A stretch of DNA of 64,000 nucleotides from Ailanthus altissimus (Eukaryota > Streptophyta > Magnoliopsida > Sapindales > Simaroubaceae): the NCBI GenBank assembly GCA_946807835.1, contig OX327702.1:10416001-10480000 (forward strand), read 5' to 3'. The notes below the pieces were generated by a model that worked only from the letters and a program-made list of their open reading frames with translations, ran no database searches and had not been told where the DNA came from. Shown here in pieces: positions 1-12,297 of the stretch; the stretch's first letter is position 1; each line of letters begins with the position of its first letter. Both the position numbers and the translations under genes were made by a program.

Positions 1-50
1 TTATGAATATACCTGTTGATGTACGTTGGTTAATTGAATCTAAATTTTGA

Positions 51-395
51 TTGGCAGGCAAGTTTTTAGACTTATTAATTTTCTACATGCCTGGATTAGG
101 TAAAAGCTCTTATACCAAAAGGCGAAAAGCAAAAAGGTTACATGTTTGTCATAAATGTGTTAGATGGAATTGTAATCAAAGTTTCCATTCTTTAGGATTT
201 GTATTTAGAAATCGAGAAGACAAAATTCAGTTCATCAAGGATGGACTGACTTAGGAGTCTTTGGATGACATCCTAGTGACTCGTGAGACGTATTCTTACG
301 GGCTCACAACGTGAACTTCTCGATCTATGGAATAAATTCAAAATTAAACATGAGCAGTGCAGTCTCGGGAATCTGACTTTAAAAGACCATGTTTG
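51..395 (+). pseudogene. Unrecognised coding remnant inside the gypsy element
   Basis: An open frame runs from 51 to 251 and ends in a TAG. The same frame continues past that stop (LDDILVTRETYSYGL) to another stop near 309. After a one-base shift it reads on as ELLDLWNKFKIKHEQCSL...DHVC to about 395. The peptide has paired cysteines (CHKCVRWNC) followed by a charged segment FRNREDKIQFIKDG, which looks like a real protein rather than a chance frame. I do not recognise the family. It could be an extra ORF of the gypsy element or a captured host fragment. It is broken by at least one stop and one frameshift. Confidence 0.4.
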
Positions 396-1795
396 CTAAT
401 TTATAAGAAAACTGTATATGAAGTCTATCCCAAACCCATAGAGGGCGTCTAAGCCGTTTCTGAATGTAAAACCAGAAAAAAAATGTGAGCCACAATCACA
501 ACTAGTTGTACATATTTACCATGGCTGTTATCATTTTGTGTGGCTTTTTTTATTTTGTTGCAGGTTTTATTTCTAATAAAAGATATTTTATGTGGTATCT
601 TCTATACTCAACTCTTTCTAAATTTTGACATTGAGGACAATCTCTCAATCTAGTTGAGGGGAGGATAGTTAATATATAATGTTAATGTTAATTTTGTTTT
701 GCTATCACTTTTCATTCTCAAAAAAAATTTCATCATAAATGGCGTGAGTAAAAAGTTCATTTATGTATTTTTGAGACGCATTCTAATTCTAGAATGGCAG
801 AGTAAAGCATACATTACTGAATTTTTAAAACACATTGTAATTGGTTCATTTTTAATGCATTTTATGTATATTTGTTTGTGGCTTAATTTTTTGTAACTCT
901 TGCGTAAATAAGTTTGCTTTACTATCAAGGTATGATTTCAAAATTGTTTAGTTTAAATAGCTTTTTCTATCTAGGTTATTAAAGAATAACTTTTAAAATT
1001 ATTTCTTGAGCACAATACTAAGCCTTATGATAAGATGGATAATTCAATATATATATAGCCAAGAGAATTTTCATGTTTAAGTATGCATATTCTTTTCTAA
1101 ACTCACACAATTTTGTGAGTGAGTGAAGAGGTTTGAGATAACAGCTTACTAACTTTTATTGATTTTTTGAAATGGTTAATTTTTGTTTGGAATGACATTA
1201 TTTGGGATGAAAAATGATTTGGTTGCTTAGCTGAAGGATGAAAACAAAATTAAAAAAGTATTATGGTGAGAAATTGCTCTTATTTTGTAATGATTCCTTA
1301 TGTTTTAAAAAAAAAGTAAAAAAAAAAAGTTTAAAAAAAAAAATAAATAAAAGAAGTCAATTCAATTCAATAAAGTCATCGTTTAATTTTAAAAGACAAA
1401 AATCATTATGAAGCAATTTTATTACCAGACTCTCTATTCGTAAGATTCGCATAAAATAATTAAATTCCTAAACTAGCATGTGGTAAGAATAGTTTGACTC
1501 TAAACAATTGATTTTCCTATCTTTAGATCAATGTTAGTTTGTCTGTCTTTCCTTAAATGTAACATTTTCTTGAGCGATTATTTATTTTTTAACTCCATGA
1601 GTGAAATCCTAATTCGTTAAATAGTTATTCACCTATAAGGATATGGAGTTGAGGCTTTTACTTAGAGAAAAATTTCAAGGCTATTATTTTGTGGTTTATG
1701 GTAAGAAAGCTTCGGCTTAATTCACACACACAATTTTAAAAGTTATGATTTAAATAACCCTAATAGTGATTGTGATCTTAAAGTGATGTTGAGGG

Positions 1796-3190
1796 TGTGA
1801 CGAACACTTAAAATTACACATTTAATAAAGATTTTACATCATTACTATGTATTACTAGTGTCTTTAACCCCCCTAACTTAAGTATGTTTATAATATTGTA
1901 CCTAATTAGCTTTTACATTTTTTGTGGTAGGTTTGGTAAAATAGGCATAACTTTTTACCTAAAAATTCAGTTGGAGTGATTCTTGATCCTTTGAAGTGCC
2001 AACTCAATGGGCTACCATATTTTATTTTACAAGGTATTTGAAATTTGAACTTTTAGAGAATGAAAATGGCCTAGAACAAAACTGATCTGCAGTACAGGCC
2101 CAATCCAAATAGTCATCAGTATTTGGCCCATAACTATAGATATACATATCAGACAACTTAATTTGAATAGATAAGAGACTTATCTACAACTTTGATATTT
2201 TTGAGTGAAAGCTAATTGGACTAGATCAATTCTAAATTGGATAATCAAATGGGTGCATTAATGATAATCAATGCAAATTAGTTATCACCCTTCTTGACTT
2301 TTTATCATCCAAGTGGTTCCCTCTTTATTTGCCTTAATTTATTCATATTTTTCTATAAATAGGTGGCCTGTTTATGCTCAAAGTATGTAACTAGAGAGCT
2401 AAATTGTAGTTCAAAATACTTGTCTTTTGTATTATCTCTTTGTAGTATTATTTCTTTTATTTACTATTCTAAAGTCATGTTATCTCTTATTCCATCACTT
2501 TTTTTTTTTTAGTTTTATTATATCCAAGTAATTTTTTTTTTCTAAGGTGAAACGGTGAAACTCTTGGTAAGGTAATAAGATATGCTTAACTCTTATTCAT
2601 GAATTTAATATTTCATGCTTAAGTTATGCAAATTTATATATGATGTATTTATTTTGTTTGTAATATTAATACCCTTTTTTGTAAAGTGGTTATAGACAAT
2701 TTTTATAGTTGGCATTTTAAATTCTTGAAATCATTTAAAGATTTGGCATAGATACTCTTTCTTGTAAAGTTGGAGTTTTGATTTATTGTAGACAAATATA
2801 AAGATTTGTATAATAAATACTTGAATCCATTTTTAAGATTTGGTGTACAATAATTGAAAGAAATAAATATAAGTTAATATATAAATGATGATAAATTTTA
2901 ATGGTTATATCTTACGATTGAAACCTCTTTTGTGTTAAGATTTCAATTGAGTTATAAAAAGAGTTGAATCAATTTTTATTTCATATGTAAAGAGTGGATC
3001 CTTCTAACCTTAGCTTTTATTTTAATTGGATAATTAAATTATTATTTATACGGCTTTAATTATCTTTAAAATATTTATAGTTTGTAATTTTAATTCCATT
3101 TTCCTGTGGATTGACCCCGTTCTCACCAGGTTATTTATTACTCTGACAATCCTGTACTTGGGAATAAACTCCTATATTCTAGATGTATCA
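1796..3190 (+). repeat. LTR of the Athila/Tat-like gypsy element
   Basis: About 1.4 kb LTR. It begins 'tgacgaacac' after a purine-rich tract and ends 'gatgtatca'. It is noncoding. It shares its opening, its TATA context and its 'cctgtgg...gac' tail with the solo LTR at 43157-44738, which is in the same orientation. Confidence 0.55.
2353..2363 (+). promoter_or_regulatory. LTR TATA box (ctataaatagg)
   Basis: A good TATA match in the middle of the gypsy LTR, followed by ordinary leader-like sequence. The position and orientation fit the U3 promoter of the plus-oriented element. Functional status is unknown. Confidence 0.45.
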
Positions 3191-3904
3191 ACTCACACCT
3201 TGTGGTCATGGATACTTCTTAGTACCAATAAGTAGACAACAACATTAACCGAGCTGACTGCATAAATCATGAAAGACCAACCACTCCCTCAGATAGACGA
3301 GACAACATCTATCTATCTACTTCCCAAGGACTAAGGACTTGGAGCAACCTAAGGACCCAAAAATTCCCTTAGACCCCAAAGATTTTGGTATCTTAAGATT
3401 CTCTGTGCAAAACCTTCTACAAATCATGAAGTGTATCCTAAATGGGAAAGGTTCCTCTAACTGCAAAACGTGGCTAGAATAAGTTCTACTTTCGCTTTTT
3501 CTTTTCATGCTTTATGTGGTGCTGACTTATTATTTTAATACACTACAAGAAGAAAAGAACATTAAAAAACAAAGATTGAAATTAAAAATTCACTTGGGTT
3601 GCCTCCTAAGAAGCGCTTGATTTACTATCCTTGGCTGGACTTCTTCTAGGGTTACTGTGGCTAAAATTACATGTTGGAGGTATTTTGTCCAAGGAACATT
3701 CTTGCCATGTTATGCGTAATTTTGGCTCAATGGTCTTTCCAATTCCATTACTTGATTTTATCATCATGAGCTTGCTAAAAGGAGACTTCAACCTTGCTCG
3801 AAAGTGTTGACCTTGTAGATCTTTAATAATATGACCTCTTTTCGTGTATCTTCATAATAACCACACCAACTTAAATGAAGAAGTGGTGTAAGAATGATAG
3901 AAAA
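3191..3904 (-). mobile_element. 3' internal remnant of an older minus-strand gypsy element
   Basis: At 3596-3620 the plus strand reads 'ttgggttgcctcctaag' followed by 'aagcgcttg'. This matches the block at 15769-15790 that lies just 3' of the gag-protease ORF in the gypsy element at 12599-19641. The short minus frame above it (3791-3606) would be the C-terminal end of a gag-like protein. The stretch therefore looks like the 3' internal part of a minus-oriented relative of that element. Its PBS and leader lie on the other side of the copia insertion (12169-12297). The middle of the element is missing. Confidence 0.45.
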
Positions 3905-4656
3905 TGTTGAAAATTATCATACATGTTAGTATAGGACACGGTTTCGGGAGATGAGTTTACATTGGAAGCATTTTGATGAAATAGGCAACATACCTTCAGT
4001 CTAAGCTTGCTTTGATGGTTAGATGGTTGAGTTGTACTTGAAAAGTACCAAGACTTCAAAGTGAGCACCACCCTTAAGTGAGGGATGTGTTTGGTCGAAC
4101 TTCAGAGAGAAATGAGAGTCATTGTTTGTATTTTTCTTCCTAAGAATGTTTTTTTTTTCAACTTCAACATAAACTTTAGATTAGTTTATATACTAACCAA
4201 CCTTTTACAAATTACAAATTTGTCCAAGAATTTCACAAATTCTTTTGTGGCAATTGGAGTTTTAAATCCTTTGACCCAAAGACAATTTCATTGTCCATGG
4301 CCCATGTGAACTCATTAGTTCACTTAAAGTCCATGGTGTAATTTTAGCCTTTAAACTCTTTAAAAGCCTTTTAAAGCCCACTATATAATTATCTTAACAT
4401 ATTAATATAATTAATCGAATTAATTATTTTCTAAATATTTAAACTCTTAAAATATATTTCTGGATTATATCCGTGTAACCCTTTACACGGAAATACAGTT
4501 ATTATCCTTAAAAAGTGCTAGCCATCTCTGGATAATCAACTCTTTCTCTCTAACGCATCTCAACACCAAAGGCATATGGTGTGACCACTGGGACCATTGT
4601 GGGTTAATCATGAGCCAAATCCAGATGGATCTAAAATGGCCAATAACTATAGGATA

Positions 4657-7501
4657 TGTAGTAACTAGTATCCACAATCGGTAAGAATAAGTATCTATAT
4701 ATATAAATATACATATTTTATTTGTATGTGGGCGATACTTGATTTATGTATTATTATTAGTAGTGTTTGTATAGGTTAAGGACATATTATTAGTATTGGG
4801 TTTATTTGCAAGACTTTAGATTTATTTTAGAGAACAAATTGTAATACTTTGAAAGTTTTAGGGGTAAATTTATAAATATTAAAAATTAGCCTCTTAGTAT
4901 AAAAATACACTTTTGAAACCCTAATTCACTCATTTTGGTCGAGCTACCTCTTTTAGAGTGAGAAAAGAAAGAAAGAAAGGGGAGAGAAAGAGAAGAAGAA
5001 AAAGAAAAAGAAAAAGAAAAAGAAAGTTGGAATTTAAGTTTTAAGAGGTATATTATAACATTTTCTTAGTTTCTTGGTATAAAATTAGTTAATTCCTTTA
5101 ATTTTTTATTTTTAGAAATATGTAAAATTGAGAATTTGATGTATATTTTGTAAGATATTGTGAGAATTGATGATGATCTATGTAGATAGTTTGAAAAATC
5201 ATGATGAATTGCAGAATTTCTGCTTGATAGTCTCTTGATCCAAGAATTTTATAAATTGTTGTGATTCGATTCCAGTTTTTAATTTTGATAATATGAAATT
5301 AGATATACTTTGATTCATTTAAGACTTTGAATCAATTGAAAATTCCAGAAATTGAATTTATAGTGAATTTACCAAAATGACCCTGAAATTCTGGAAATTT
5401 CCTGTGTTAACAGTATGATACAGTGACAAATAATTTTTAATCTGCTTAATGATCTTCAAAAATGACAAATTTATGGAATATGATAAGTTTATATGTAAAA
5501 TATGATATACTCAGAATTAAGAATTTATATCAAGGTGGTTAAATTGTTATGATTTTCTAAAGAGTGTTAGCTCATTGCAGTATTTGATTAACAGATTTTT
5601 AAAGTTATAGAATAAAATAATTTTAAAATACTTTTAGTAGGGATTTTGAAGTGAAATATTTATTATGGATTAAAATATATGTCAAAATTAATTCTGTGAT
5701 AGTTTTGTAATTTTTGAGTTATTATCTGATTTTATAAAATTACGAGACTGAATATTGTTCAGTATATATATCTTGATCCCACCAAAATAATAGTTTGAAT
5801 TTAATGGTATTTATGAAATGGAATATGTAGGCATTATGATATAATATTCATATATAAGTGAAGAAATAAATATTCTGATTTTGGAGTAATTGGATATCAT
5901 TTGATGTATAAGAAAATTTTGTTAAATATAAGTGATCAGAATGACAGGTTTTGAGAAACTAAGTAATTAGACCAATTCGATGTGATAAGTGCAATATGTG
6001 TAATTTTGTAAGCTATTTAAAGTGTTTTGTATGAATGGTGAGGCTCATGAAAGGATTAATCTCCATTGATAGGTTAAGAAGATTTATGCCTTGTAACCGA
6101 AAGTGCTAAGAGGTAAGTATACTAGACTTTTTTACTGAAATCACAATAAACATAGTAATTGTTATGTATGATTTTGTAAATATAGTTAGGAATATGTTTA
6201 TATTATGTCAAAGTATATTTTGATATGAAATGTGAAGGCATGTGTTTATAAATGTGAGTATGGACATACATGACATATATGTGATTTTGAAAGTGAGATT
6301 TCAAAGTGAAATGTGTTTAACAAAGAGAGCTTTTGAAGTATAATATGTCTATGAGAAATATTTTGTGTTTTAAGGATGCTTGAACTCACTGTTAACTTAG
6401 TAAGCATTTTATGTGATTTATGGAGCTTTTATGTATGGCCTTTCCTTCGGGATTGGTATATGTTATGTGTTCCGTATGTAGGGAGGATCTTATTGGTACC
6501 TAAAGCAAGAGTGAGTCATCATATTCGTGTGGTAGCGTATTGGTGCATGTGAGAGGACTCATCGATGATCAGGGTGAGGGTTTGGCTTTTACCTTCGGGT
6601 ATGAGCATTATATATGTGTAATTTAAAAACCTCACTTGTACTATTCCTCTCATACGGTATGTCACCTACGAGTAACATTTGGCTCATTATGTGATATGCG
6701 ATATGTAAGTCCTACTAAGTAGTAGTTGAGTGATGGTATTTCTATTACATATTTTGAAAGAATGTGTAAGCGCTTACATGACATGTGATTTGATAAGATT
6801 ATGATTTTGATTTACCATAGCATATCATACGTATGCATTGTGTACATATATGTATTTGTATTTGATATATGAAAAACTAGTATGATTACTGAGTTTTATA
6901 CTCATTATAGTTTAAGGTAATTTCAGGTAAATAAGGTACATTTGTGCTTAGTGGATTTGGCAAGTCTTCCGCTATTCCTTGGGTTCCCTAAGTTGTTAGG
7001 TTGCCGAGTGTTTCATTTGAGGACACGTGAGATAAGATATTTCATTTGTTTCTATTGAATAAATACTTATGTATTATTTTATTGTGTGTGGTTGGATTTG
7101 GTTTAAGTTTCATTAAGTGTGGTTATTGGTTGATTTTAAGTAAGAATTTGTAATGAATATATTCTGGACTTCCGGTAACAAAGTTGCTACTGGTGACGTA
7201 GTAGAGTGTTAATCTCTGAAAAAACTCTGCGTATCTCCAGTTTACTAATTGTTCCAATCATAATTCAATTGTTATAATTCTGAAAGAAATTGAAATGAAT
7301 GTTTAAATATTGTCAATAGAAGTTTATGTTTATATGTTAGGTTATGGGTTGATTTTAGTATTGAACTTACTAGCAACTTGCTAAGGATTCCTATGTTGAA
7401 TTAAAGTTTGAAATTTTATGTAATATTATTTATGAGTGAACATACATTAAATGAATGTAAGTGATGTCGTGTGTCGGATCTTGTGGGTCTGGGGCGTGAC
7501 A
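4657..7501 (+). mobile_element. Solo LTR, family beta, copy 1 (2845 bp)
   Basis: It starts TGTAGTAAC, ends GGGGCGTGACA, and is flanked by the perfect 5-bp direct repeat GGATA (4652-4656 and 7502-7506). It interrupts the copia 3' LTR, and the uninterrupted sequence is preserved at about 11240-11250. There is no coding region between the termini, so it is a single LTR left by LTR-LTR recombination. A TATA box (4898) and a GA-rich leader (4960-5030) suggest this strand is the transcribed sense. Inverted copies lie at 22895-25588 and 39487-42113. Confidence 0.82.
4898..4907 (+). promoter_or_regulatory. TATA box of family beta LTR (tataaaaata)
   Basis: It lies about 240 bp from the LTR start and is followed by a purine-rich leader of GAAA/GAAAAA repeats at 4965-5030. 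The same TATA and pyrimidine/purine block recur, inverted, in the other two copies (about 25350 and 41870). This supports a conserved U3 promoter. Confidence 0.45.
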
Positions 7502-8439
7502 GGATACATCTAGAAATGTTCCATAGTCCCTAACCATAATGGCTTGACAACTCATTGAAAATTTTGTTCCCGATCATATTTGTCATGTAGGTAATATCCC
7601 TTCATTGTCTAATTCTGATTGATTCTAGATTCACGAAATGTCAAAATCTCGAACTAAATACTTTTCAGAATTATCGATCGATATATGCAGAACTTTGTTA
7701 CTATAAACTCTTCGTATAACATTTTATATACACTAGCCAAAGATTTAATTTTTTTTATATTTATCGACGTTCCTTTATAAACTCGAATCCCGGGTGGAGT
7801 CAGCGGTAACTCTCATCCTTTATACTCGAGCCAATGGATCCCGTCTTGCAACCAACTGTTTTCGCGAATGAACAACGAATGACCAAGTAAGCATTTTTTT
7901 TGAAGCATGACTAACTACGTCCATATACACTATATGAACCATATGCATCTAAACCGTTACGATCACGATGTCTCAGGTCGAAGGACTACATCGTACACTA
8001 ATATGACTAAATGACGAATCTTTGACTACATGCAATACCATGTGATTCATCATTTAATGGTCACATTTAACAATAGGTTCTCTAACCAATAGTCCACACT
8101 AATGCCCTAGTAACATAACCATTATGTCATCCGAATTCATATCATCTCATGATATACTTTTCGAAAGCATTCAGTGTGCCTACTATGCAGTAGTATTGTC
8201 CGAATAATACTACTTCCATAAGGAACAAGTTTGATAATTCTATCTAAATTTTAAATGAATTATCTGGACATTCATATGTGTACTTTATTTAAATGCATGA
8301 CTGAATAATGGAAACAGCTTACACATATGAATAAAGAATTCTTTATTTTACTAAATAATTATTTCATTGATTACATAATATTATGTCTCTGAAACTGATA
8401 ATGCGAATGGTTTCTAAAGCTTACACCAACAAACTCCCA

Positions 8440-10499
8440 CTAGTATTAAAGTTATTTGCTGTTGTATCTCATACCCATCTTCTCAAGATGCAGGCTTAGC
8501 TGTGTTATTGTTTTAGTGAGCAGATCAGCTATGTCCTCCTTCGAGGAGACTTTTTGAATCAATATTTCTTCAGCTCTAACGATCTCTCTAAAAATGTGAT
8601 ATTTGCGTTGAACATGCCCAAACCTTTTGTAGGATCTTAGTTACTTAGCCTATGTAATATCCCCGATATTGTCACAAAACACAGTTATCGGATAAAACAT
8701 GTTCGAAACTACTCCCAGTTCGGATACGAACTTTCGCATCTAAACAGCCTCATTTGCTGCTACTAAAGCAATAATATATTCGGTTTCAGTAGTAGAGTCT
8801 GCTCTAGTCGACTACTTAGAACTATTCCAGCTTACAGTACCTCCATTACACAGAAAGACATATCCTGACATAGATATTTTATTATCAATGTTTAACTGAA
8901 AATCGGCATTTGAGTATCCTTGAATGTTTAACTTTGAACATCTATAACTCAAGACTAGATCCTTAATTCTTCTCAAGTACTTAAGGATCGTCTTAACACA
9001 TGACCAATATTTTTTACCAGGATTAGCCTGATATCTACTTGTTGCACTTATAGCATATGCGATATCAAGTCTTGTATATAGCATAGTGTATATAAGGTTC
9101 CCTACTACCGAAGCATAAGGAACACCACGCATCCGCTGTCACTCTTCATAGGTCTTTAGACCTATATATTTTGAAAGATGAAGACCTTTGGTGAAGGGCA
9201 AGAGACCTCTCTTAGAGTTCTTCATGTTGAATCTCTTCAACATTTGTTATATGTACAATCTTTGGGATAATCCAATTATCCTCTTACATCTATCTCTATA
9301 GATGCATATCCTAAGGATAAAGGTCGCATCTCCCAAGTCCTTTATCAAAAAAGTTTTGGGTAACCAGATTTTAACCTCTATCATCACCCTTATATCATTT
9401 CTCATCAAAAGTATGTCATCCATATAGAGTATGAGAAATGTGATGGCATGATCCTTAACACGTTTATATACACATAGTTCATTCAGATTCTTAATAAAAC
9501 CAAACGATTTGATTGTCTCATTGAACCGAATGTTCTAACTTCTGGAAGCTTGCTTCAATTTGTAAATGGATCGATGCCATTTTCATACCTTATTTTGGTT
9601 AGATGAGCATATAAAACCTACTGGTTGTTCTATATAAATATTTTTCTCAATGAAACCATTCAGGAAAACCCGTTTTGACATCCATCTGTCAAATCTCATA
9701 ATCATAGTATGCTGTTATGGCTAGCATAATTTGGATGGACTTAATCATTGCCACAGGCAAAAACATTTTCTCATAATCCAACCCTTATCTCTAAGTTTAA
9801 CCTTCCGCAACCAACCATACTTTAAAGGTCTCTACCTTTCCATACCGGCCACTCTTTTTCTTATAAACCCAATTACAACCTATAGGAACTATTCCTTTAG
9901 AAGAGTTTACAAGTGTCCACACTTTGTTGGCATGCATCGATTCTATCTCAGAATTCATTGCTTCTAGCCATTTTCCTGAATCCGTATCCAGGATAGCTTC
10001 CTTATAGCTTCTGGGATCATCGCCATGATCACTGGCTCTCACTTTGTAGGATTTAAAATTCTATTCCTGTAGGAATCCATATCTTTTTGGAGGTCTGGAT
10101 ACTCTAAAAGACCTACGTGCAGGAACCATAGTATTTGATATTGAGGTTTACTGAGTGAATGATCTAGCTTCAGCACTTTTAGACCTTTTCTTTGAGCTCT
10201 TTTCCCCTTCTTATGCCTCCTTCCTCTAAGAACTCTTTCTCAAAGAATCTGGCATTTCTATTGATTTTAATTATCTAATCAAACGAGAAATAGAAATAGT
10301 ATCCTAAACCATCTTTAGGATAGCCTATGAACTGACATGTCTCTAACCTTATGTCCAACTTATCTGTCTTGACTATCTTAACATAAGCTGGATAACCCCA
10401 AATCTTTATATAATTGAAACGATGGGATTTGCAGTACCATATCTCATATGGTGTCTGCAAAGGGTTTTGGGTGCACATTGGTTGCTTTAGTATAGAAAA
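8440..10499 (-). pseudogene. Copia polyprotein fragment: integrase C-terminus, reverse transcriptase, RNase H
   Basis: Read on the minus strand. 10495-10275 encodes the integrase tail (TPYEIWY, IKIWGYPAYVK, CQFIGYPKDGLGYYFY). 10042-9797 encodes the start of reverse transcriptase (KWLEAMNSEIESM, WVYKKKSG). About 9700-9400 holds the 'MDVKTGF' region and the YMDD catalytic box (near 9405-9430) in shifted frames. 9132-8812 encodes the RT end and RNase H (GNLIYTMLYTRLDIAYAI, SGYVFLCNGGTVSWNSSK). 8800-8440 gives the RNase H tail (TETEYI, EDIADLLTK). These form the usual copia order IN-RT-RH. Stops and frameshifts break it throughout, and gag, protease and the N-terminal integrase are gone. It cannot make a working polyprotein. 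Confidence 0.85.
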
Positions 10500-12168
10500 T
10501 GCTGAAACATTATCATGCATATTAGTATAGTACACGATTTTGGGAGATTAGTGCACATTAGAAGCCTTTTGATGAAATAGGCAACATACCTTGAGTTTAA
10601 CCTTGCTTTGATGGTTGGATGGTTGAATTGTACTTGAAAAGCACCAAGACTCTAAAGTGAGCACCACCCTTGAATGAGGGATGTGTTTGACTGAACCTTA
10701 AAAAGAAATGAGAGCCATTTGTTTTGTGTTTTTGTTTTCTAAGAATGTTTTTTTTTTCACTTTAACATAAGCTTTAGGTTAGTTTATATACTAACCAACC
10801 TTTTACAAATTACAAATTTTGCCCAAGAATTTTATAATCTTAAATTCTTTGGCCCAAAGATAATTTCATTATCCATGGCCTATATGAACTCATTAGTTCA
10901 CTTAAAGTTCATCAATGTAGTTTTAGCCTTTAAACTCTTTAAAAGCCTTTTAAAGCCCACTATATAATTATCTTAACATATTAAGATAATTAATAATTAA
11001 TCTAATTAATTATTTTTTGAATATTTTAACTCTTTAAATATATTTCTGGATTATATCCGTGTAACCCTTTATGTGGAAATACAATTATTATCCTTGGACA
11101 GTGCTAGCCATCTCTGGATAATCAACTCTTTCTCTTTAACACATCTCAACACCAAAGGTATATAGTGTGACCTCTGTGACCATTGTAGGTTAGCTGTGAA
11201 CCAAATTCGAATGGATCTAAAATGCCCAATGACTATAGGATATATCTAGTAATGTTCCATAGTCCTTAACCACAATGGCTGAAAAACTCATTGAAAATTT
11301 TGTTCTCGGTCATATTTTTTATGTAGATAATATCCCTTCGTTGTCTAATCCTGATTGATTTTAGATTCACAGAATGTCAAAATCTCAAACTTGAGACTTT
11401 TCAAAATTGTCGATCGATATGTGAAGAACTTTGTCACTACAAACTCTTCATATGACATTTTATATACTTTGGCTAGAGATTTAATTTTTTTTACAATTAT
11501 CGACGTTCCTTTAGGAACTTAAATCCTGGATGGAGTCAGCGGTAACTCCCATCCTTTATACTCAAGCAAACGGATCCCAGCTTGACAATTGATTGTTTTT
11601 GCGAATGAACAACGAATGACCAAGTAGGCTTTTTGTTCGGAGCATAACTAGCTCCATCCATATACACCATATAAACCATAAGCATCCAAACCATTATGAT
11701 CACAATGTCTCAAGTCGAAGGACTACATCGTACACTAATATGACCAAATGATGAATCTTTGACTACATGCAATACCATGTGATTCATCATTTGATGGTCA
11801 CGTTTGACAATCAATTCTCTAATCAATAGTCCACACTAATGCCCCATTGACATAACTATTATGTCATCCGAATTCATATCATCTCATGATATCCTTTTTG
11901 AAAGCATTCAGTGTGCCTACTATGCAGTATTATTGTCTGAATAATACTACTTCCGTAAAGAACAAGTTTGATAATTCTATCTAACTTTTAAATGAATTAT
12001 CTGGACATTCATATGTGTATTTTATTTAAATGCATGACTGAATAAAGGAAACAACTTACACATATGAATAAAGAACTCTTTCTTGTACTAAATAATTATT
12101 TCATTGATTAAATAAAATTATGTCTTTGAAACCGACAACACAAATGGTTTCTAAGGCTTACATCAACA
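10500..12168 (-). repeat. Copia 5' LTR (1669 bp)
   Basis: A direct copy of 3905-4656 plus 7507-8431 with scattered substitutions. Its outer boundary is 'catcaaca' at 12168; the flanking DNA from 12169 is the leader of the older gypsy element. On the inner side homology stops at 10500, where integrase coding sequence begins directly. Confidence 0.75.
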
Positions 12169-12297
12169 CTAAACTTAACAAAATTTAAAAGAAAATAAAT
12201 GCATAAATTAAGATCAAGTTACTTAACCACAATATTAGCACAAATTCAAAAACTATAATCCCCGAAAATAGCGCCAAAAACTTATTCGCAAACTTAA
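12169..12297 (-). mobile_element. Leader, PBS and LTR end of the older minus-strand gypsy element
   Basis: On the minus strand, 12276-12259 reads TGGCGCTATTTTCGGGGA, which matches 14 of 18 bases of the tRNA-Asp primer binding site used by Athila/Tat elements (TGGCGCCGTTGCCGGGGA). The LTR side (12277-12297) continues, after removal of the solo LTR, at 21453. The leader runs down to 12169, where the copia insertion begins. Confidence 0.6.
12259..12276 (-). other. Degenerate tRNA-Asp primer binding site
   Basis: 14 of 18 positions match the tRNA-Asp-type PBS. It lies just inside an LTR end, as expected. Confidence 0.6.

Larger units (their letters stand above)
1..3190 (+). mobile_element. 3' part of an Athila/Tat-like Ty3-gypsy element with its 3' LTR
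   Basis: The window opens inside a plus-oriented gypsy element. At 633-668 there is the 'gaggacaat...gaggggaggat' block typical of the 3' noncoding part of Athila/Tat elements. A purine-rich stretch (about 1781-1795) precedes a candidate LTR start, TG at 1796-1799. The LTR has a TATA box near 2353 and, near its end, 'cctgtggattgacccc' (about 3102-3117), a motif common at the 3' end of this LTR class. It ends at 'gtatca' (3190). The LTR aligns by eye with the one at 43157-44738. The left LTR and most of the coding region lie outside the window. The LTR start is uncertain by a few bases. Confidence 0.6.
3905..8431 (-). repeat. Copia 3' LTR, split by a solo LTR insertion
   Basis: The pieces 3905-4656 and 7507-8431 together align with 10500-12168. 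The intervening 4657-7506 is absent from the other LTR, which shows directly that it was inserted later. Confidence 0.75.
3905..12168 (-). mobile_element. Ty1/copia element with two 1.67 kb LTRs and a large internal deletion
   Basis: Two direct copies of a noncoding 1.67 kb repeat flank a minus-strand copia coding region. The 3' LTR is 3905-4656 plus 7507-8431, interrupted by a solo LTR. The 5' LTR is 10500-12168. In element orientation the LTR starts TGTTGrTG and the 3' copy ends in CAACA. A polypurine tract (agtgggagtt) precedes the 3' LTR at 8432-8441. Gag, protease and most of integrase are missing: integrase coding sequence abuts the end of the 5' LTR, and no PBS is visible. The target duplication is not clear (TTTAG against TTTTC). 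Confidence 0.8.
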
